Below, in pieces: positions 1 through 12,862 of a stretch of 64,000 nt of DNA. This DNA comes from Monocercomonoides exilis (lineage: Eukaryota > Preaxostyla > Oxymonadida > Polymastigidae). Each line of letters opens with the position of its first letter. Position 1 is the stretch's first letter. Made by a program: the position numbers and the translations under genes. Where the stretch lies: the NCBI GenBank assembly GCA_001643675.2, contig LSRY02000014.1, positions 1,040,001 through 1,104,000 on the forward strand, written 5' to 3'. The notes under the pieces were generated by a model that was not told where the DNA came from, did not search any database, and saw only the letters and a list, made by a program, of their open reading frames with translations.

Positions 1-1254
1 ATGAAATATATTTGTTGAAAAGAAAGAATAATAAACTGTGAATGCAGAAATCAAGGAAGGAAAAACATCACTCAGTTTTGATTCATTTTTTTCAAACGAT
101 AAATGAAGGATTTGAAGCGGAAATAAGAGAATTTCCGTTAAAGCAATTGATATTAGTTCTTCATTACACAACAGGCCTAACTCTTTGATCGTGTTTGCGT
201 GTATTCGAATAAATGAACATATTTGATACAAAGCAAGCCACCGTGTGCTTACAAATGTTGGGCATCTTTTATGAAGTTTTTTTTGGTTGGAAGATAAATG
301 GGCTTCTTGACAAAAATGTAACAGAATGTTTTTAACTTTCGATAGTGTTGAATTTTCTGAAAATGAATGAACAATAACAAGATTGACTAGATGATTGAGA
401 CAATATATGACAATTGGCTTTGGTTTCTTTTCCATGATAGATTTAACCAATGGATTTTTGTGATCATGAATTGAGAGTTTGTTCAATGCTATCATTTGTG
501 ATTTAAGTCCATCTACACAAAAGCCTCTAACCACTGCTCCTACGGAATGAAGATCAACAATTATTGAACTGCACAAATTGTAGAAATCATCTTGTGTTTG
601 ACATCCATTGAATAATTTCCAAAATAATGGAATTGATTTTGGTAATAATGGAACAATTCCGATTGCCATGTATTTTTTCCCTCCAATAATTGCACCGTCC
701 ATAATAACATATACAGGTTGATTTGCGACCGATTCATACAGCCTTCTCATTTGTGAGATTTCTTGCTTTTTAAGCATTATAGCGATTTTCTTTTCACTTA
801 GAACTGGAAAAATATCTTCTCTTTTCAATTCAGGGTTTGATTGTGAAGCATGAATGAGAGAAGTGATGAAATTATTTAATTCCTTCGAGGCAGCTGAAAG
901 AAATGAAATGTTGCACTGCTTGATAACCTTGAGGAAATCGTTGAGTAACTCTAATTTTGCGTTGTTTGCAGATCGAGAAATTGATGCAATCACTCTTGTT
1001 TCTGAATTGACTGAATGGTTTGAATAAGAGAAAAAATCAAGAATTGAAGAAGATTGATAAATAGGACAAATATGGCCATATATGAGTTTCGAATTTTTTC
1101 TTCCAGTTGCGGCACAGTTTTGTCCATTTTTTGAATTAGGACAAAGGAAAAGCCGATGTACTCCTTTTGCCGAAGAGATGGACACTGATTTTGGAGAGAA
1201 TGAAATGAAAAGTTTTCCATTGACCTGTTCAAATTTCAGTTTCGTCATATACAT
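1..1254 (-). CDS. hAT-like transposase, 3' end truncated by window edge
   Basis: An open frame reads from an ATG at 1254 down to base 1 with no stop, giving at least 417 residues. A stop lies 28 bases upstream of the ATG. The middle contains VYVIMDGAII and, about 70 residues on, GFCVDGLKSQM, the two aspartate blocks expected of an RNase-H-like DDE core. A later CPTFVSTRWLALYQ block is the CPTRW-type signature of hAT and DUF659 transposases. The acidic final motif and the dimerisation region would lie beyond the edge. The frame has no internal stop, so it may be intact. No terminal repeat can be checked on the left. The stretch DYQHPTDKN upstream is open back to the stop, so an upstream exon is possible. 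The family call is inference from these motifs. Confidence 0.7.
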   Translation of the reverse strand, partial: MYMTKLKFEQVNGKLFISFSPKSVSISSAKGVHRLFLCPNSKNGQNCAATGRKNSKLIYGHICPIYQSSSILDFFSYSNHSVNSETRVIASISRSANNAKLELLNDFLKVIKQCNISFLSAASKELNNFITSLIHASQSNPELKREDIFPVLSEKKIAIMLKKQEISQMRRLYESVANQPVYVIMDGAIIGGKKYMAIGIVPLLPKSIPLFWKLFNGCQTQDDFYNLCSSIIVDLHSVGAVVRGFCVDGLKSQMIALNKLSIHDHKNPLVKSIMEKKPKPIVIYCLNHLVNLVIVHSFSENSTLSKVKNILLHFCQEAHLSSNQKKLHKRCPTFVSTRWLALYQICSFIRIHANTIKELGLLCNEELISIALTEILLFPLQILHLSFEKNESKLSDVFPSLISAFTVYYSFFSTNIFH

Positions 1255-3652
1255 ATTCTTATCTGTTGGATGCTGATAATCTTATGGAAAATTTGGCATT
1301 TATAAAAAACGTTAATAAACAATATGAAATTTAAATCAAACATTGTGAAAATTCAAATTCATTCACTCTTTTGAGTTTTATAAATTCGCACTTTGCTTTA
1401 TTTAAATCAATCATGGTGTTTCTGAATATTAAATCCTAACAAAAAGATATTTCAAAAGAGGTCAAAAGATCAAAACCATCCAAAAAAATGTTTAATAAGG
1501 AAAACTGTGTCTGGATCTTTGATTGACCGAATTAATTCTGTCAAGCATTCATTTTCATCAATTTGGTTTTGCAACATAATTTAAGAACAGTTGGTTTCCA
1601 AAATGACAAGTCACTTAAAAATGACGTCAGTGATGGGAAGTGCCAAAATTATCAAAAAATGACAAATGATCAAAAAAAGTGACGATCAAAAAAGTCCGTA
1701 TCTGAAAAATTCATCAACTTTTCCATAATGAAAATTTTTTTGAAGTTAATTTTTGATTATTAATTTGTCAGCAAATAACAGAAATATTGTTATGAAACTG
1801 ATAATATTTCAAAATACAAAAAAATGAATAATTCTTCAAAATAAATGATAATTCTCGTTCAAAAAAAGTGACATATAAAATTCAGATTTGTCTGTCTCTT
1901 CTCAAAAAAATGCTCGTCATTGGCGGGGTGACGAGGAGGTTTAGATATTACATCAAAAATTATTCTAATTTGATAAATAAAATTTCTCATTTGAAATGGA
2001 AGTTTTTTTGATTTGGTGCAAAATACGCATATTCAAGCTTTTTTTGCACAAGGCATTGAAAAATTGTTTCGCTCATAACTTTATTTCCCTTTCTCAGATT
2101 TCAAGATTAATTTGATTTTCATATCCGTAAACAGGCTCAGTTGTAATAATAATATGAAATGTTGTGATATTCAATGAATGTCAAAATGTGAACACATATT
2201 TACTGTGTTTTTTTATCTCAAAAAGTCAATGAAAAGAACATTATCATTCAGTGGAAATGCCTGAAGAGAAATATTTTGCCCCATTTGTGATATGAATAAC
2301 TTGTTTTGTGGTTCAAATTTTCTTTATTGATATTTCATGAGAATTCTTAATTCTCAATATTTAAAAAAAGATGTATCTTCATTTAAAAAATTTCATATTT
2401 TTGTTAAAAAATTTATTTATTTAATGTATATTCAAAAAGGAATTAAAACATTTTTGTATCATAATTCATGTTTTTCTTATTTTCACCAAAGAAACAAGGA
2501 AACTTTTGTGGGAAAAAATCTTGCCTTTTGTTATTTAAAAACGTTATTAAGAATTACATTTAATTATTCGGTAATTCAAAAAAATTAATAAAAAAACATT
2601 TAATTTTTTATTTGAATGATAATTTCAAAATTGGATAAAAATTTTTTCGAAAAATATATCAATTATTTCAATAAAAAAATAGACTTCTTTTTTTGATTTA
2701 TAGTATACGTTTTGTGTTATGATAGCTTGAAACATTCTGAAATTCATCCTCAAGATGAATCAAAATTCTCAATGAAAAATGAATTTCGAAATTGAAATAC
2801 AATTTTCGGCATTCTATTTTAAAATTTCAATTTTGAATTACTATGAGTAAAATATCCAGTACAAAGTTATAAACAAAAAACCTGTCCTTTTAAAAAAAAA
2901 GAACTTTTTTCTTTCATTAAAACATCAGCTTGTTCAAACTGAATATTGACTGATGAAACATTTGAAGTAAACATGTGTTACAGATTGATAAATTTTTGTC
3001 ACGTCCGTCAGTAATTAAAAATCCACGACAGTATTGATATTTGAAAAAAATAATTTTCTCTGATTTTTGTTATTTTCATTATGTATATCAAATTATATAA
3101 AAACATTCATTTTATTTTATTCTTCTAACTTTTCTTTGTTTCATAAATTAATAAAAAATTTCTTCTCTGAAGAATACTGACTCCATTGACAGTCACTGAC
3201 TTCACTGACTTCATTGACAGTCCGATGATCAACATATAGCAAATATGATTTTTTGTCAATATCCTTTTTGAGAAATGTATTTTCATTCTTAACATATTTG
3301 AATTTATCTTTAACAATATTTGCAAATGCAATTATTTGTTCTTATAATCGAGGTTCTGACGTGAAAATAATCTCTCGGTCCGTCAGGATACCAATTTTGT
3401 CTGTCAATAGTCACAAAGTCACACATGTTTAATTTGAAGTTGGAAAGTTAATATTTTTCAAATTTTTTCGATGTATTTCTTCTCTTTGACTGTTGTTCTT
3501 TTGAAAGAATGATTATTCATTATTCCTTATTTGTTGAAGAAAATTAAAGATGAAATAAAGCTAATTTGAAGAAAAAGGAAATAATCACACCGTATTTTTA
3601 ACTGCCTTTTGTTTGTTTATTTAAATAGCCTTTCAAACAGCAATCATCCATT
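1255..3652. other. AT-rich intergenic stretch with a dispersed repeat
   Basis: No convincing gene is seen. The open frames here (for example 2337-2588) are AT-rich and lack family motifs. Bases about 2010-2130 recur, reverse-complemented and diverged, at about 51790-51910, sharing AAGCTTTTTTTGCACAA and CTCATAACTTTATTTC. A TGAC-rich patch is at 1600-1690. Short direct repeats built on TTCACTGACTTCA and CATTGACAGTC lie at 3180-3225. Confidence 0.6.
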
Positions 3653-5360
3653 TTGCTCATTTTGATCATTCCATTTTGTGAAAAAGAAAAGAAATCCATT
3701 TCTTCAGAAGAACTTCTTTGGATTTCTGCCACAAGAGAATACCGTGCAATCCATTCCAGGTCGAGGAAAATTTTTGAAATCAAGAAAACATATCCATTGA
3801 CAGTGAGCGTGGCGGTCAAAGCGAAAGTTATTACAAGGCAGGCTTGGTACAGAGGCAAAACAGCAGAAAAGAAAAACAGAGATGTGGGAAAAGAAGGAAG
3901 ACCGTCTCTCATCAATTCTGAGAAACTGGAAAAAATCGAAAATCAGGTCTTGTCTTTATTATCAGGAGCAGTTGTTGTTCGAATGAAGCACATATAGGAA
4001 ATTGTTTTCAATTTTTTTAAGTGATTATTTTTTATCTTTATTTAAATAGGCAATTAAAATGTTGGACGCAGAATCAACAAATGAAGAAGAAAACGAGAAA
4101 CTCCAACCGAAATTCTTTTATTATTTGGTTCAAAGAAGTTCCAAATTAAAAGCAGCCCTGGAGAGACCACTGGAAATTGCAAAGATTCAATCACAGAGCC
4201 CTGAAAGTGTGACGAATTAATTTGAAGATGTGAAAGAGATTGTCGAAAATAACAATATCGAAGTTACCAATATTATTAATTTTGACGAATCTTCTGTGAT
4301 AATCGGAGAAAGTTCGTCAAAATTAGTGATCTGTTTGAAAGATCAGATCCCTCCTTCTCCTCCAAAACCTCGAAAAACTGCCAACTCAACTCTTTGCGTT
4401 TGCGTATGTTCTGATGGTTCCTGGCTTCCTCATTTTTTTCTTTATCCAAAGAAAAAAAGGCCCGAAGAGTTTTCTTATTTGAAATATTACTATAAAAAAT
4501 TTGTTCCTGCCATTTCAAGATGGATTGCCACTGAAATTTTAAAAATCATCATGCTTCAAAATTGGATTCCTCTCAGTCATCAAAAAATCCAATCGACATC
4601 TTCGAAAAAGGCTCTTTATCTTCTTGATAACCATTCGACCCATTCATGCTCAGATGTCATTCGTGAAGCTGAAAAAAACGGAATCTTTATGAAAACGTTT
4701 CCGCCTCACATGACTCATCTCCTCCAGCTATGCGATGATGTTATTTTTGCCAGATTGAAAAGATATTTATTTCATAATTCGAATTTTCCTTCGGGTGATT
4801 CATCATCATATAGAAAGGCTCTTACTGAGGTTTTTCCTGATGCAATCACTGCAGCAACCACTCCTTCAGTAATTAAAACTGCTTTTCTGAAAACAGGAAT
4901 CAGGACACTGGCTGCTTCGCAAGTTCTCTCTAAAATAAGTGGGTCTCCTTCAAAATTGCCTTCAGGAATTTCTATTGATGAAGTTAACAATGAATTATTT
5001 GGTTCATTTTCCACAAAACGCTAAGTGAACTTATCAAGAAAGGATAAAATAGATATGATAATCGATGAAAAACATTGCATTGATGGAAGCACGCAAACTG
5101 TTGAATATAATATCTCAGACGAAGATTGCGATCATCCTTCAAGAGACAAATCTTTGTCAAAAAGAATCCCGAGGATAATTAAGAAAAAAATCGACGATGA
5201 CTTCATTTATGAAGACAATGAAGCTTCATCAAAAGAAATGCGGATTGATGAGCAAAAAAAAAAACATTAAAGAAACTTGTCCGTCCAGAAGCAAAAAATT
5301 CAAAATTAAACATAATGAAAATGAAACAATAATAACAGTAACTCATTTGATAAATACTCA
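3653..5360 (+). pseudogene. Decayed pogo/Tc1-type DDE transposase
   Basis: Bases 3653-3997 encode a basic N-terminal DNA-binding-like part with KEGRPSLINSEKLEKIE. The same frame context resumes after an AG acceptor near 4049 and runs to the catalytic part. That part has INFDESSVII, ALYLLDNHSTHS and FPPHMTHLLQLCDDVIFARL, the D-D-D blocks of DDE_1 (pogo-like) transposases. It is broken in several ways. There is no good donor before the stop at 3995. An in-frame TAA lies at 4218-4220 inside a conserved block, and another at 5022-5024 is followed by an in-frame acidic tail. A poly-A run near 5258-5266 shifts the frame of a further 25 codons. It is related in domain order to the intact gene at 24173 but clearly divergent. 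No flanking TIRs were found. Confidence 0.75.
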
Positions 5361-5484
5361 CTTTTTTATTAAATCTATTCCGCTGTTTTACAAACTTTAT
5401 ATATATTTGACTATAAATTTGTTGTTAATCTTGTATTGAAATATCTTAAATCATAGTTTTATTTATCCTTCATTATTTATGCAT

Positions 5485-5744
5485 TTGGGTAATTATTTTT
5501 GAAATCATATTTTTTCAGTGAAAATTGTCGGGTCGAAGAAATTCTTATTTATTCGTTGTAAATGAACAGCGAATAATAACAACGGAAAAAAAAGACACCA
5601 CTATTTTTCTTTCATATTAAACATCTGATTTTCAAACAATAAAGCACAATTCAATATTTGAATGAATATTTTTTCGCTAATGATAAATACACTTAAGAAA
5701 CTCAGACCCCGAAAAAATTTATGATTTCTAAAATAATCACACAT
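5485..5744. mobile_element. MITE, GGGTGATTATTTTTGAAATCA family, copy 1
   Basis: The left end TTTGGGTAATTATTTTTGAA and the right end (reverse complement AATGTGTGATTATTTTAGAA) form imperfect terminal inverted repeats of about 27 bp around a 260-bp AT-rich body without coding capacity. The ends match five other copies in this window. Confidence 0.65.
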
Positions 5745-6250
5745 TTATTTCAGAAAAAACAATGGTTGGAAAAGACTGAGTATTGAGCATTGAATTGCTT
5801 TGGTCAAGTTCATAACAATGTTCATATTTTAAAGATATAGCTTCAATTGATGTGGTAATTTGAGGAACGTCATTTCATATGATAATTTTTGATTCGTAGA
5901 AAAAATATGAAAGTTGTCTTTGGATGCTTTGCTCAATTCTTCTTTTTTCGAAACGTTCATTAATTATGCTTTCAGCATTAAACAAGCATATTATTTGAAT
6001 AAAAATTGAAAGAAATAGAAGATGCAGTTGCTAAATAAAAAATCCGGGTTTGAAACTTTGAAACGGGTGTTTTTCTCATTGTGTTAATTCCTTAAATGAA
6101 TTATTTTTGGTACATGTCTTGAAGATATGACAAGGCATGGAATAATTATTTCTTGAAAAATATTCATAAAAATATGGCTTAATTTTTTTTTTTTTTTTTG
6201 GAAAACTTTATTTTGTTTCATTTTCAAATAAATTAGAAATTTTATATATT
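5745..6250. other. AT-rich gap
   Basis: No gene or repeat is recognised apart from a T-tract near 6184-6200. Confidence 0.5.
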
Positions 6251-9104
6251 GTTAGTGTTAATAATTGTGGACACTTTCAATAACTGTGGACAGTCGAATT
6301 TTCTCAACAACCATTGATAGTTGCATTTTGACAACTAGCCCAATTATTTCCTTATTGAATACAAACTCATGTGAATGATTTTTATCACCAGACCAATACA
6401 ACGAAATTTCATAAAAATTATTTTTTCTTTTCGAAGAAATAAAATTCTCCGAGTTTCTCCGAAAAAAGAAAATGCTATTTTCTTGATTCTGAAGAGCAAG
6501 TTGTTTATTTCTGCATACCATCGGTGCTTAACCCGCACCCTGGTGCCAAACCCGCACACTGCAAATTTCTTGAAAATCTTAAAGTCATTTTTTTCCTTTC
6601 AAAGAAGTTCATTGATGATGAAATTGCTTGAACCAGGTTTCAAAAAATATTATATTCTATTTTTTTAATCAAAAACTTTCAAAAAGATGAATTTTTTATA
6701 ATTTTGCTCCGAAAAGAGCATTATCGATTTTTACTGAAAAAGAACAAAAGAAGAGTTAAAAAAATATGTGCATGCTTATTTGTTAATGTATTTTCAAATA
6801 TCTTTATTTGTTTTTTGGATTTGAAGTATTCTGCAAAAAGTTTCACATTTTCTTTGTTAGATCGTGCCCATTAGTATGTGAAAAACAAATAGAAAGTTCT
6901 GCAGCTTCATCGAAAGGGGTTTGTTGAAGTTATTTCTTATGTTTTTTAATCAAAAATCGCTCTTCTTATTAATATGCATTGAAAATTTCATAGTTTTGTT
7001 AAAATATGTCAAGTTTTATTTATAATTTGTTTTGTTGTCTTTTTTCGTTACATTGTTTATATAGAGCTTTGATTATTTTTTGATTTCGTTTATAATATAT
7101 TTTTTCTTCAATATTTTATTTATTATTTTCAACTGTTTTTTTTTTTCACAAAATAATTGCTCAATATAAATTTGTCAATTTTTGTTGATGAATCTATTAT
7201 TTGCTGATTCTCATCAAACATATTAATGTTTTATGAATTAAAAATTTACAAGGATCGTTTTCAAGTGTCAATATTTTCAATTCAGTTAGAAAAATTCTAT
7301 TTTTAAAATTTGAAATTTTTATTAATTAAGCTGTTGTTTGGAATTATTTTCATTCATAACAATAAAAATGTTGTTATTTATTTATTTTTGGACTTTGCAA
7401 AAAGTTTTTTTCCGAAATACACTTAATGGATATTTTCTAACTCTCACTTGAAATTGATGTGTTTTCAATAATATATTAATTTGTTTTCATCATTAAAACA
7501 GCAAAAAACAATTCAAAAAGTTTTTTAAACTATTCACTCGGCAAAGGAATATATGGGTGATTCTTTTTGAAATCATAACTTTTTTAGGTGTGCTGTTTTT
7601 TTCAAAGATTACTTGTCACTGGGTAAAGATTTTTTATTTAAGTGCTTAATACATCAGAACTGTTTCAAAAACAAATGTTTAGACTTAATTGAAAACGATG
7701 GACTTATGAGAATGCATATTCTCTTTTCTATGTTCATTTGTTAATATTCAAGCGAGTTTTTTCGAACCTAAAATTTTGAATTGAAAAATATGACATCAAA
7801 AATAATCACCCATATTGAAATTGAAAAAAATTATACAATATCCATTTAACGCTTCATTGAAACTATCAACGTCAAAATTCTATTTTAACTGTTTTTTCAT
7901 GATTTTTTCATGATCAATACACTTTGATATTTGGCACAATAATTATATTATTAGTCTATTTATTACCAATGAGCAACTAAAGTTCGATTTTTGTTAAAAT
8001 AGTGAAATTTGAATCAAAAACAAAATTGAAAAGAGTTTAAAAATGCAAGCATAATGTTCAAAATAAGAACATAAACTTTCGATGAAAATGTAAATAATCA
8101 AGAAAGCTGCAATTTTTAAATCATTTACAAACATTTGCTATCACACAGAAACATATAAAAGGAAAAAAACATGTTCATTCTTATATAAAAAATCAAAGTT
8201 TTCAAAATCAACATGCAAATATTTGCTCTCTAAATATTATCAACGATCGATCGTTTGAATGTTATAAAGATTTAAATGCCATTAACAGCAAACTGTTTAT
8301 ACATCAGCTGAATAATGCATTTCCAAATGTGACACAAAAGAAACATATTATAACAAATGAAATAAAAAATAAATAACACATTACCATGAAACAACAAGCA
8401 TTAATCAAATAAAATTATTATCACAGTGATATAATCCTATTGACACTAAATATTTCATATTTAATAAAATCAAAAATAGCTCACTAATAAACATATGAAA
8501 CTATGAAATTTTCAATGCATATTAATAAGAAGAGCGATTTTTGATTAAAAAACATAAGAAATAACTTCAACAAACCCCTTTCGATGAAGCTGCAGAACTT
8601 TCTATTTGTTTTTCACATACTAATGGGCACGATCTAACAAAGAAAATGTGAAACTTTTTGCAGAATACTTCAAATCCAAAAAACAAATAAAGATATTTGA
8701 AAATACATTAACAAATAAGCATGCACATATTTTTTTAACTCTTCTTTTGTTCTTTTTCAGTAAAAATCGATAATGCTCTTTTCGGAGCAAAATTATAAAA
8801 AATTCATCTTTTTGAAAGTTTTTGATTAAAAAAATAGAATATAATATTTTTTGAAACCTGGTTCAAGCAATTTCATCATCAATGAACTTCTTTGAAAGGA
8901 AAAAAATGACTTTAAGATTTTCAAGAAATTTGCAGTGTGCGGGTTTGGCACCAGGGTGCGGGTTAAGCACCGATGGTATCTTATAAGTTCATATTTATTG
9001 AGGGAATAATTGGGTTAATTGTCTAAATGCAACTATCAATGGTTGTTGAGAAAATTCGACTGTCCACAGTTATTGAAAGTGTCCACCATTATTAACACTA
9101 ACTA
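6251..9104. mobile_element. Foldback-type element with long terminal inverted repeats
   Basis: The left arm 6251-6993 and right arm 8500-9104 are inverted copies of each other. Both start GTTAGTGTTAATAAT and include the palindromic-looking block CTTAACCCGCACCCTGGTGC (6526-6545) and its complement (about 8950-8972). The left arm has about 130-160 extra bases around 6360-6520, which explains the length difference. The 1.5-kb centre carries no recognisable gene and contains a nested MITE (7554-7812). Both outer ends abut TATAT, so a TA-type target site is possible. No transposase is encoded, so it is non-autonomous or a relic. Frames such as 6344-6559 fall inside the arms and are not genes. Confidence 0.8.
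7554..7812. mobile_element. MITE copy 2, nested in the foldback element
   Basis: This is a 259-bp element with ends TGGGTGATTCTTTTTGAAATC and the reverse complement of ATCAAAAATAATCACCCA, flanked on both sides by TA (7552-7553 and 7813-7814). It is inserted in the spacer between the foldback arms, so it arrived after that element formed. Confidence 0.8.
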
Positions 9105-9770
9105 TATGGGTGAAAATTTTTGAAAAATCACTTTATTTTAGCCTGATCTATCCCTCAAAAAATCAAAAATTGTTTAATATCAACCGTAATTATTTCTCTT
9201 ATTAATTATTCACTCTTTTATCTCGAACATAAGAATTTGACATCTTTCAAATTACAATTGTCATCATTAACATTACCTAAGTGCTTCAATAATTGAAATT
9301 TATTTGCATTTTTTCCTGTTATTTAATAGCAACGTATTCAACTTGAATATTCCTTTATTTTATTTTTCATTAAAATGAGTTTCACTTATATTTTATTGGA
9401 GTTATAACAATAATTATAAATTAAATCTCATTTCACAAATGAATTACTTTTTTAATAGCTCTTCATTCGGAGATTTTTTAAAGCTTGATTTCAAAATTTT
9501 TCGACTTTTTCACTTTCAATGAATCCTAAAATACACAATAATAATTTGGAAATAACTAATTTGCATATTGATAGAAAAACAATTGAAGATCGTTGTTCAT
9601 TTAAGCAAAAATAAAAAAGAATAAATAAATGATACATAAATTATTATTTATCTTTGAGATAAATACAGAAAAGGAAGTGAGAATGTATCATTTGTTTTTC
9701 AATCTCTCATTATTCATATAGCTGTTAACTTCTTCGGTTTTTTTTTATCTTTTCAAATCTTCTTCAATAC
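9105..9770. other. AT-rich gap
   Basis: No coding potential, RNA gene or repeat is recognised. Confidence 0.5.
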
Positions 9771-12600
9771 ATGCAGCTTATAGATCAGCTTTTTCATAAT
9801 GAAGGCGAAGAAGCGGAGAGATCAAGGTGGTTGATGTGTTTGTGCATTTATCAGGATAATCATCTGCTCCTGCGGTTGACCCTTCGGAGGCATCTGCGAT
9901 ATTGGTATCATTCACATCGGAAGCAGTTATGAACAGCATCGAGAGACAGTGGAGGATTGTGGTGCTTGAGGCAGCTGAAGTGAATGCAAACACAAGAAGC
10001 TGTTACTGAGAGTGCTGCAGACGCAGAGGGGTTATATTGCGCGCTTTCTACGATGCTTTTTGTTACGCCTGTTACACTGCTTCTGTCGCTTGCAATGGCG
10101 AAGCTGGATGATGAAGTGATGGGGCGAAGGGTTGTAGTGAATGAAGTGGAGGAGAGGAGGAGGTGAAGGTGCTGGAGGTGGAGGGGCCGGGAATGGATTG
10201 TGAAGTTTTGAAGTCTGCAGCAATTGCGCTTGCAGAGCCGGAGGAAGGAGAAAATGTATTAAGAATTTTTCACATCGATGCAAAAGTTCCGATGTCACGA
10301 GGGGATATCGAAGCAGATGAGCTGGCTGGTCAAGCATCTGCTTGAGTGTGATGAAATAGTCCGGATGAAAAAGATGAAGATTTTGTGGCTTAGTTAGATG
10401 TGCAACGCAGTGGTGAAGGAGCTGTATGAGTAGCTGTCAACGATGAAGGAGAAGGTGGAGTTAATGGATGCATGGACTGAGAAGGTTAATAAGTACTGAA
10501 TTTAGCAGGGAGGCAGGTGAGTGGTGAAAGCGAGATTTTGCTGGCGAACTTGTTGCTTCCTCCTTCCATGCCATCAAAACTGGCTTTTGTATTTTGCGGG
10601 GAGGTTCCGTCTTTGTTTTCAGTAATTCTGCTGTTTGATCTGTGTGAAAAGGTGTAGAAGAAGTTTGCAGCGAACATCTGTAACGGCAGTGCTTTTATGT
10701 TTGGGTAGGACATCAATAGAAATGAGATTGTTGTGATAGTTGGGAACAAAGTGAATGTTGTGGGAGGAGCAAACATCGGCGAGGGAAAAAGTGTTTACGG
10801 TGGTGGAAGAGTAGATGCAATTGTACTGCAGAAGATTAGTAAAATGAAGGAGGAAACGAAGATGTTGACTTCGCTGTTATAAGCACAGGAGCAGACGATA
10901 AGTGTACAGAAGGCTCTGTTCAAGAAGGTTATTGTGAAACAGCAGATGGAACTTGTATTTATAAGAAGCAGGAGCAAAAGAAAATAAGTGCATTGTTAGA
11001 AGTTCCAGTGCAGCGGCTTCTGACTCCGCATAAGATGGTGGCAAACCTTCGCTAATGTTGGCGCTGTAAACGATCATGAGGAATACACGGAGATAAGATT
11101 GCGGCAGAGAATTGCAAGAGTTGAGCTTCCAAGTCAGGAGTATGAGTACTTTGCGTGCGTGTGAATGGAGTGGAAGCAAGTGATGCAGAAGAAGAGTCAG
11201 GATCCGCGAAATGCGATGAACAACTTGGTGAATATGCTTAGGAAAGACTTTGAGAGATGTGGTTGTTAGAAAAGTTTGTGCAGGAGGAGTTCACGGGAGA
11301 CGCGCTGTCATTCTTCTGGAACATCTATTCGGTGTTGTTTTGTGGGCTACAGTTGGAAAAAGATGAGGAAGAGTTATCTGTGTTTGCTGCATTTTTACCG
11401 AACCTCCACCTGGCAGAAGCTTCGAAGAGGAAAGAGAAGTGGAGGTCCCTTAGGATAAGAAATGTTTAAATGATGAATCGACTTCTTCGTATTCGTCTTC
11501 GTCATCGGGTGTGGTTTGCTGAGTCATCGCAAACGATGATGTGGAGTCTCTTCAAAATGTGTCATCCACAGGCACTACAGGCATTGTCGCTTCAGATCTT
11601 AGAAGATGAGAACAGGCTTCCGCGGAACTGTCTTCCTTCGTTTGCGTTGTGCTGGAGGCGGACCTGCGCAATGGCTTCTTCACGCTGTGTCTGATACATT
11701 TAGATTTTAGAGATGCCGCCAATCGCAGATCTCCTCCATTCCTGTCACAGAACAGCGTAGTTGTGAAGGCGATTAACCGGTGCTGGATGACCGAGTGAGA
11801 GTGCTTTCGGTGGTGTCAACAGAGACAGGGCCGAATCGAAGTGTTGATGCTGGTGCAGTCGGCTGTGGGTGCTGTTCCGGATGGTGATGATGCTGGTGCA
11901 GCTCGTGGGGCGCCAGCTGCAGAGCGAACGAGGTTAGAAGGCCAATCTGCTTTGGGGTGCTGCTGGGGAATGTGCAGCGTGTGCAGCTGCTTCACAAGCC
12001 AATGGCACGGCAGAGTGAAGGAAGGAGTGAGGAGTCAATGTCTTGCCATGCAACAGCATTATCTACTTCTTCAGCACAGCACAAACATGTTCTGAAATGC
12101 AAAGAGTTGACAATCAACAACTTGCGACTGTCCTTTGCATGTGCATCGAGTGTGGTCGATCCTTCCATTTCTCCTCCTTCATTTTCATCGATGTTGTCAT
12201 TTCCATCACAATATCCTTCTTTTCCATATTCTTCTTTTTCTTCTTCTTCCTTTTCTTTCTTTTTTCCCTTTCTCTTGACTCATCTTCAAAAATTCCTCAA
12301 ATTTCGATTACCACTTTTCATTTTTTCTTCCTTTTCATTCAAAATATCTCTTTCATTCAAATTTCTTATGAACATATTTTTCTTCTAAATTATTTGTCAA
12401 ATTTCTTCTTTTGTCATTTCATCAACTTCTATTTCCCTCTTTTTGCTTTTAACAAGACTCATCCGACACGTCATCCAAAACCATCAAAGGCATCCTCTTC
12501 TATTCGCTTCAATTTTTGCTCCTTCTCATTCCACCAAACACTCTCCAATTATAATCCCCAGATTTCTTAAAGGCGCCAAATATGCTCTTTTTCCATGTTC
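9771..12600. pseudogene. GC-elevated, decayed coding-like region; strand uncertain
   Basis: Base composition rises sharply relative to both flanks, as it does in real genes here. Short stretches look protein-like on the plus strand (GPGMDCEVLKSAAIALAEPE near 10180-10245; SQDPRNAMNNLVNMLRKDFE near 11195-11254). Others look protein-like on the minus strand (GSTTLDAHAKDSRKLLIVNS near 12100-12160). Every frame is interrupted every 50-100 codons, and no clean set of GT-AG introns repairs it. From about 12140 to 12570 the plus strand is strongly pyrimidine-rich. I do not recognise the ancestral gene. A heavily mutated relic, possibly of more than one gene, is the best reading; a fast-evolving multi-exon gene cannot be excluded. 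Confidence 0.4.
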
Positions 12601-12770
12601 ATTCGTTGTCATTAAACATTCTTACAAAAATCAAAATTTCATAAAAAAAATTTATTTTTAAAAAAGTCATTTTGAAAATAATATATAAATACATACATTT
12701 ATGATGATCATTCTTCTCAAGCTTTCTTCTCCTTCAAATATTTTTTTGTTCTGAAAATAAAACAAGTCAG

Positions 12771-12862
12771 CACCTTCTATACTTCCCTTCTGCTCCCAAA
12801 AAACGTCTTTTTCCAATTCTTGATCGTGCTTTCACCAAAAGAACTGCGTAAACTTCATTCTT
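12771..12862 (-). CDS. Candidate orphan last exon (unrecognised)
   Basis: On the minus strand, after an acceptor-like TTTTAAG, the frame reads NEVYAVLLVKARSRIGKRRF followed by LGAEGKYRRC and a TGA. The amino-acid composition looks coding and basic. No upstream exon was assigned, so this may be a relic or chance. Confidence 0.25.

Noticed and set aside
3995-5024. In-frame TAA codons as a hint of a reassigned stop code (TAA/TAG = Gln, known in some oxymonads)
   Set aside because: The intact genes (adhE, rubrerythrin, pogo-like and Harbinger transposases, ARM genes) contain no internal TAA/TAG and end at ordinary stops, so the stops in the 3653-5360 copy are damage.
9984-10345. Consecutive plus-strand 60-codon frames as small genes
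   Set aside because: They overlap in different frames, are broken by stops and lack starts with supporting context; treated as part of the decayed region.
12043-12661. Phe/Ser-rich plus-strand frames
   Set aside because: They translate a pyrimidine-rich tract with no domain features.
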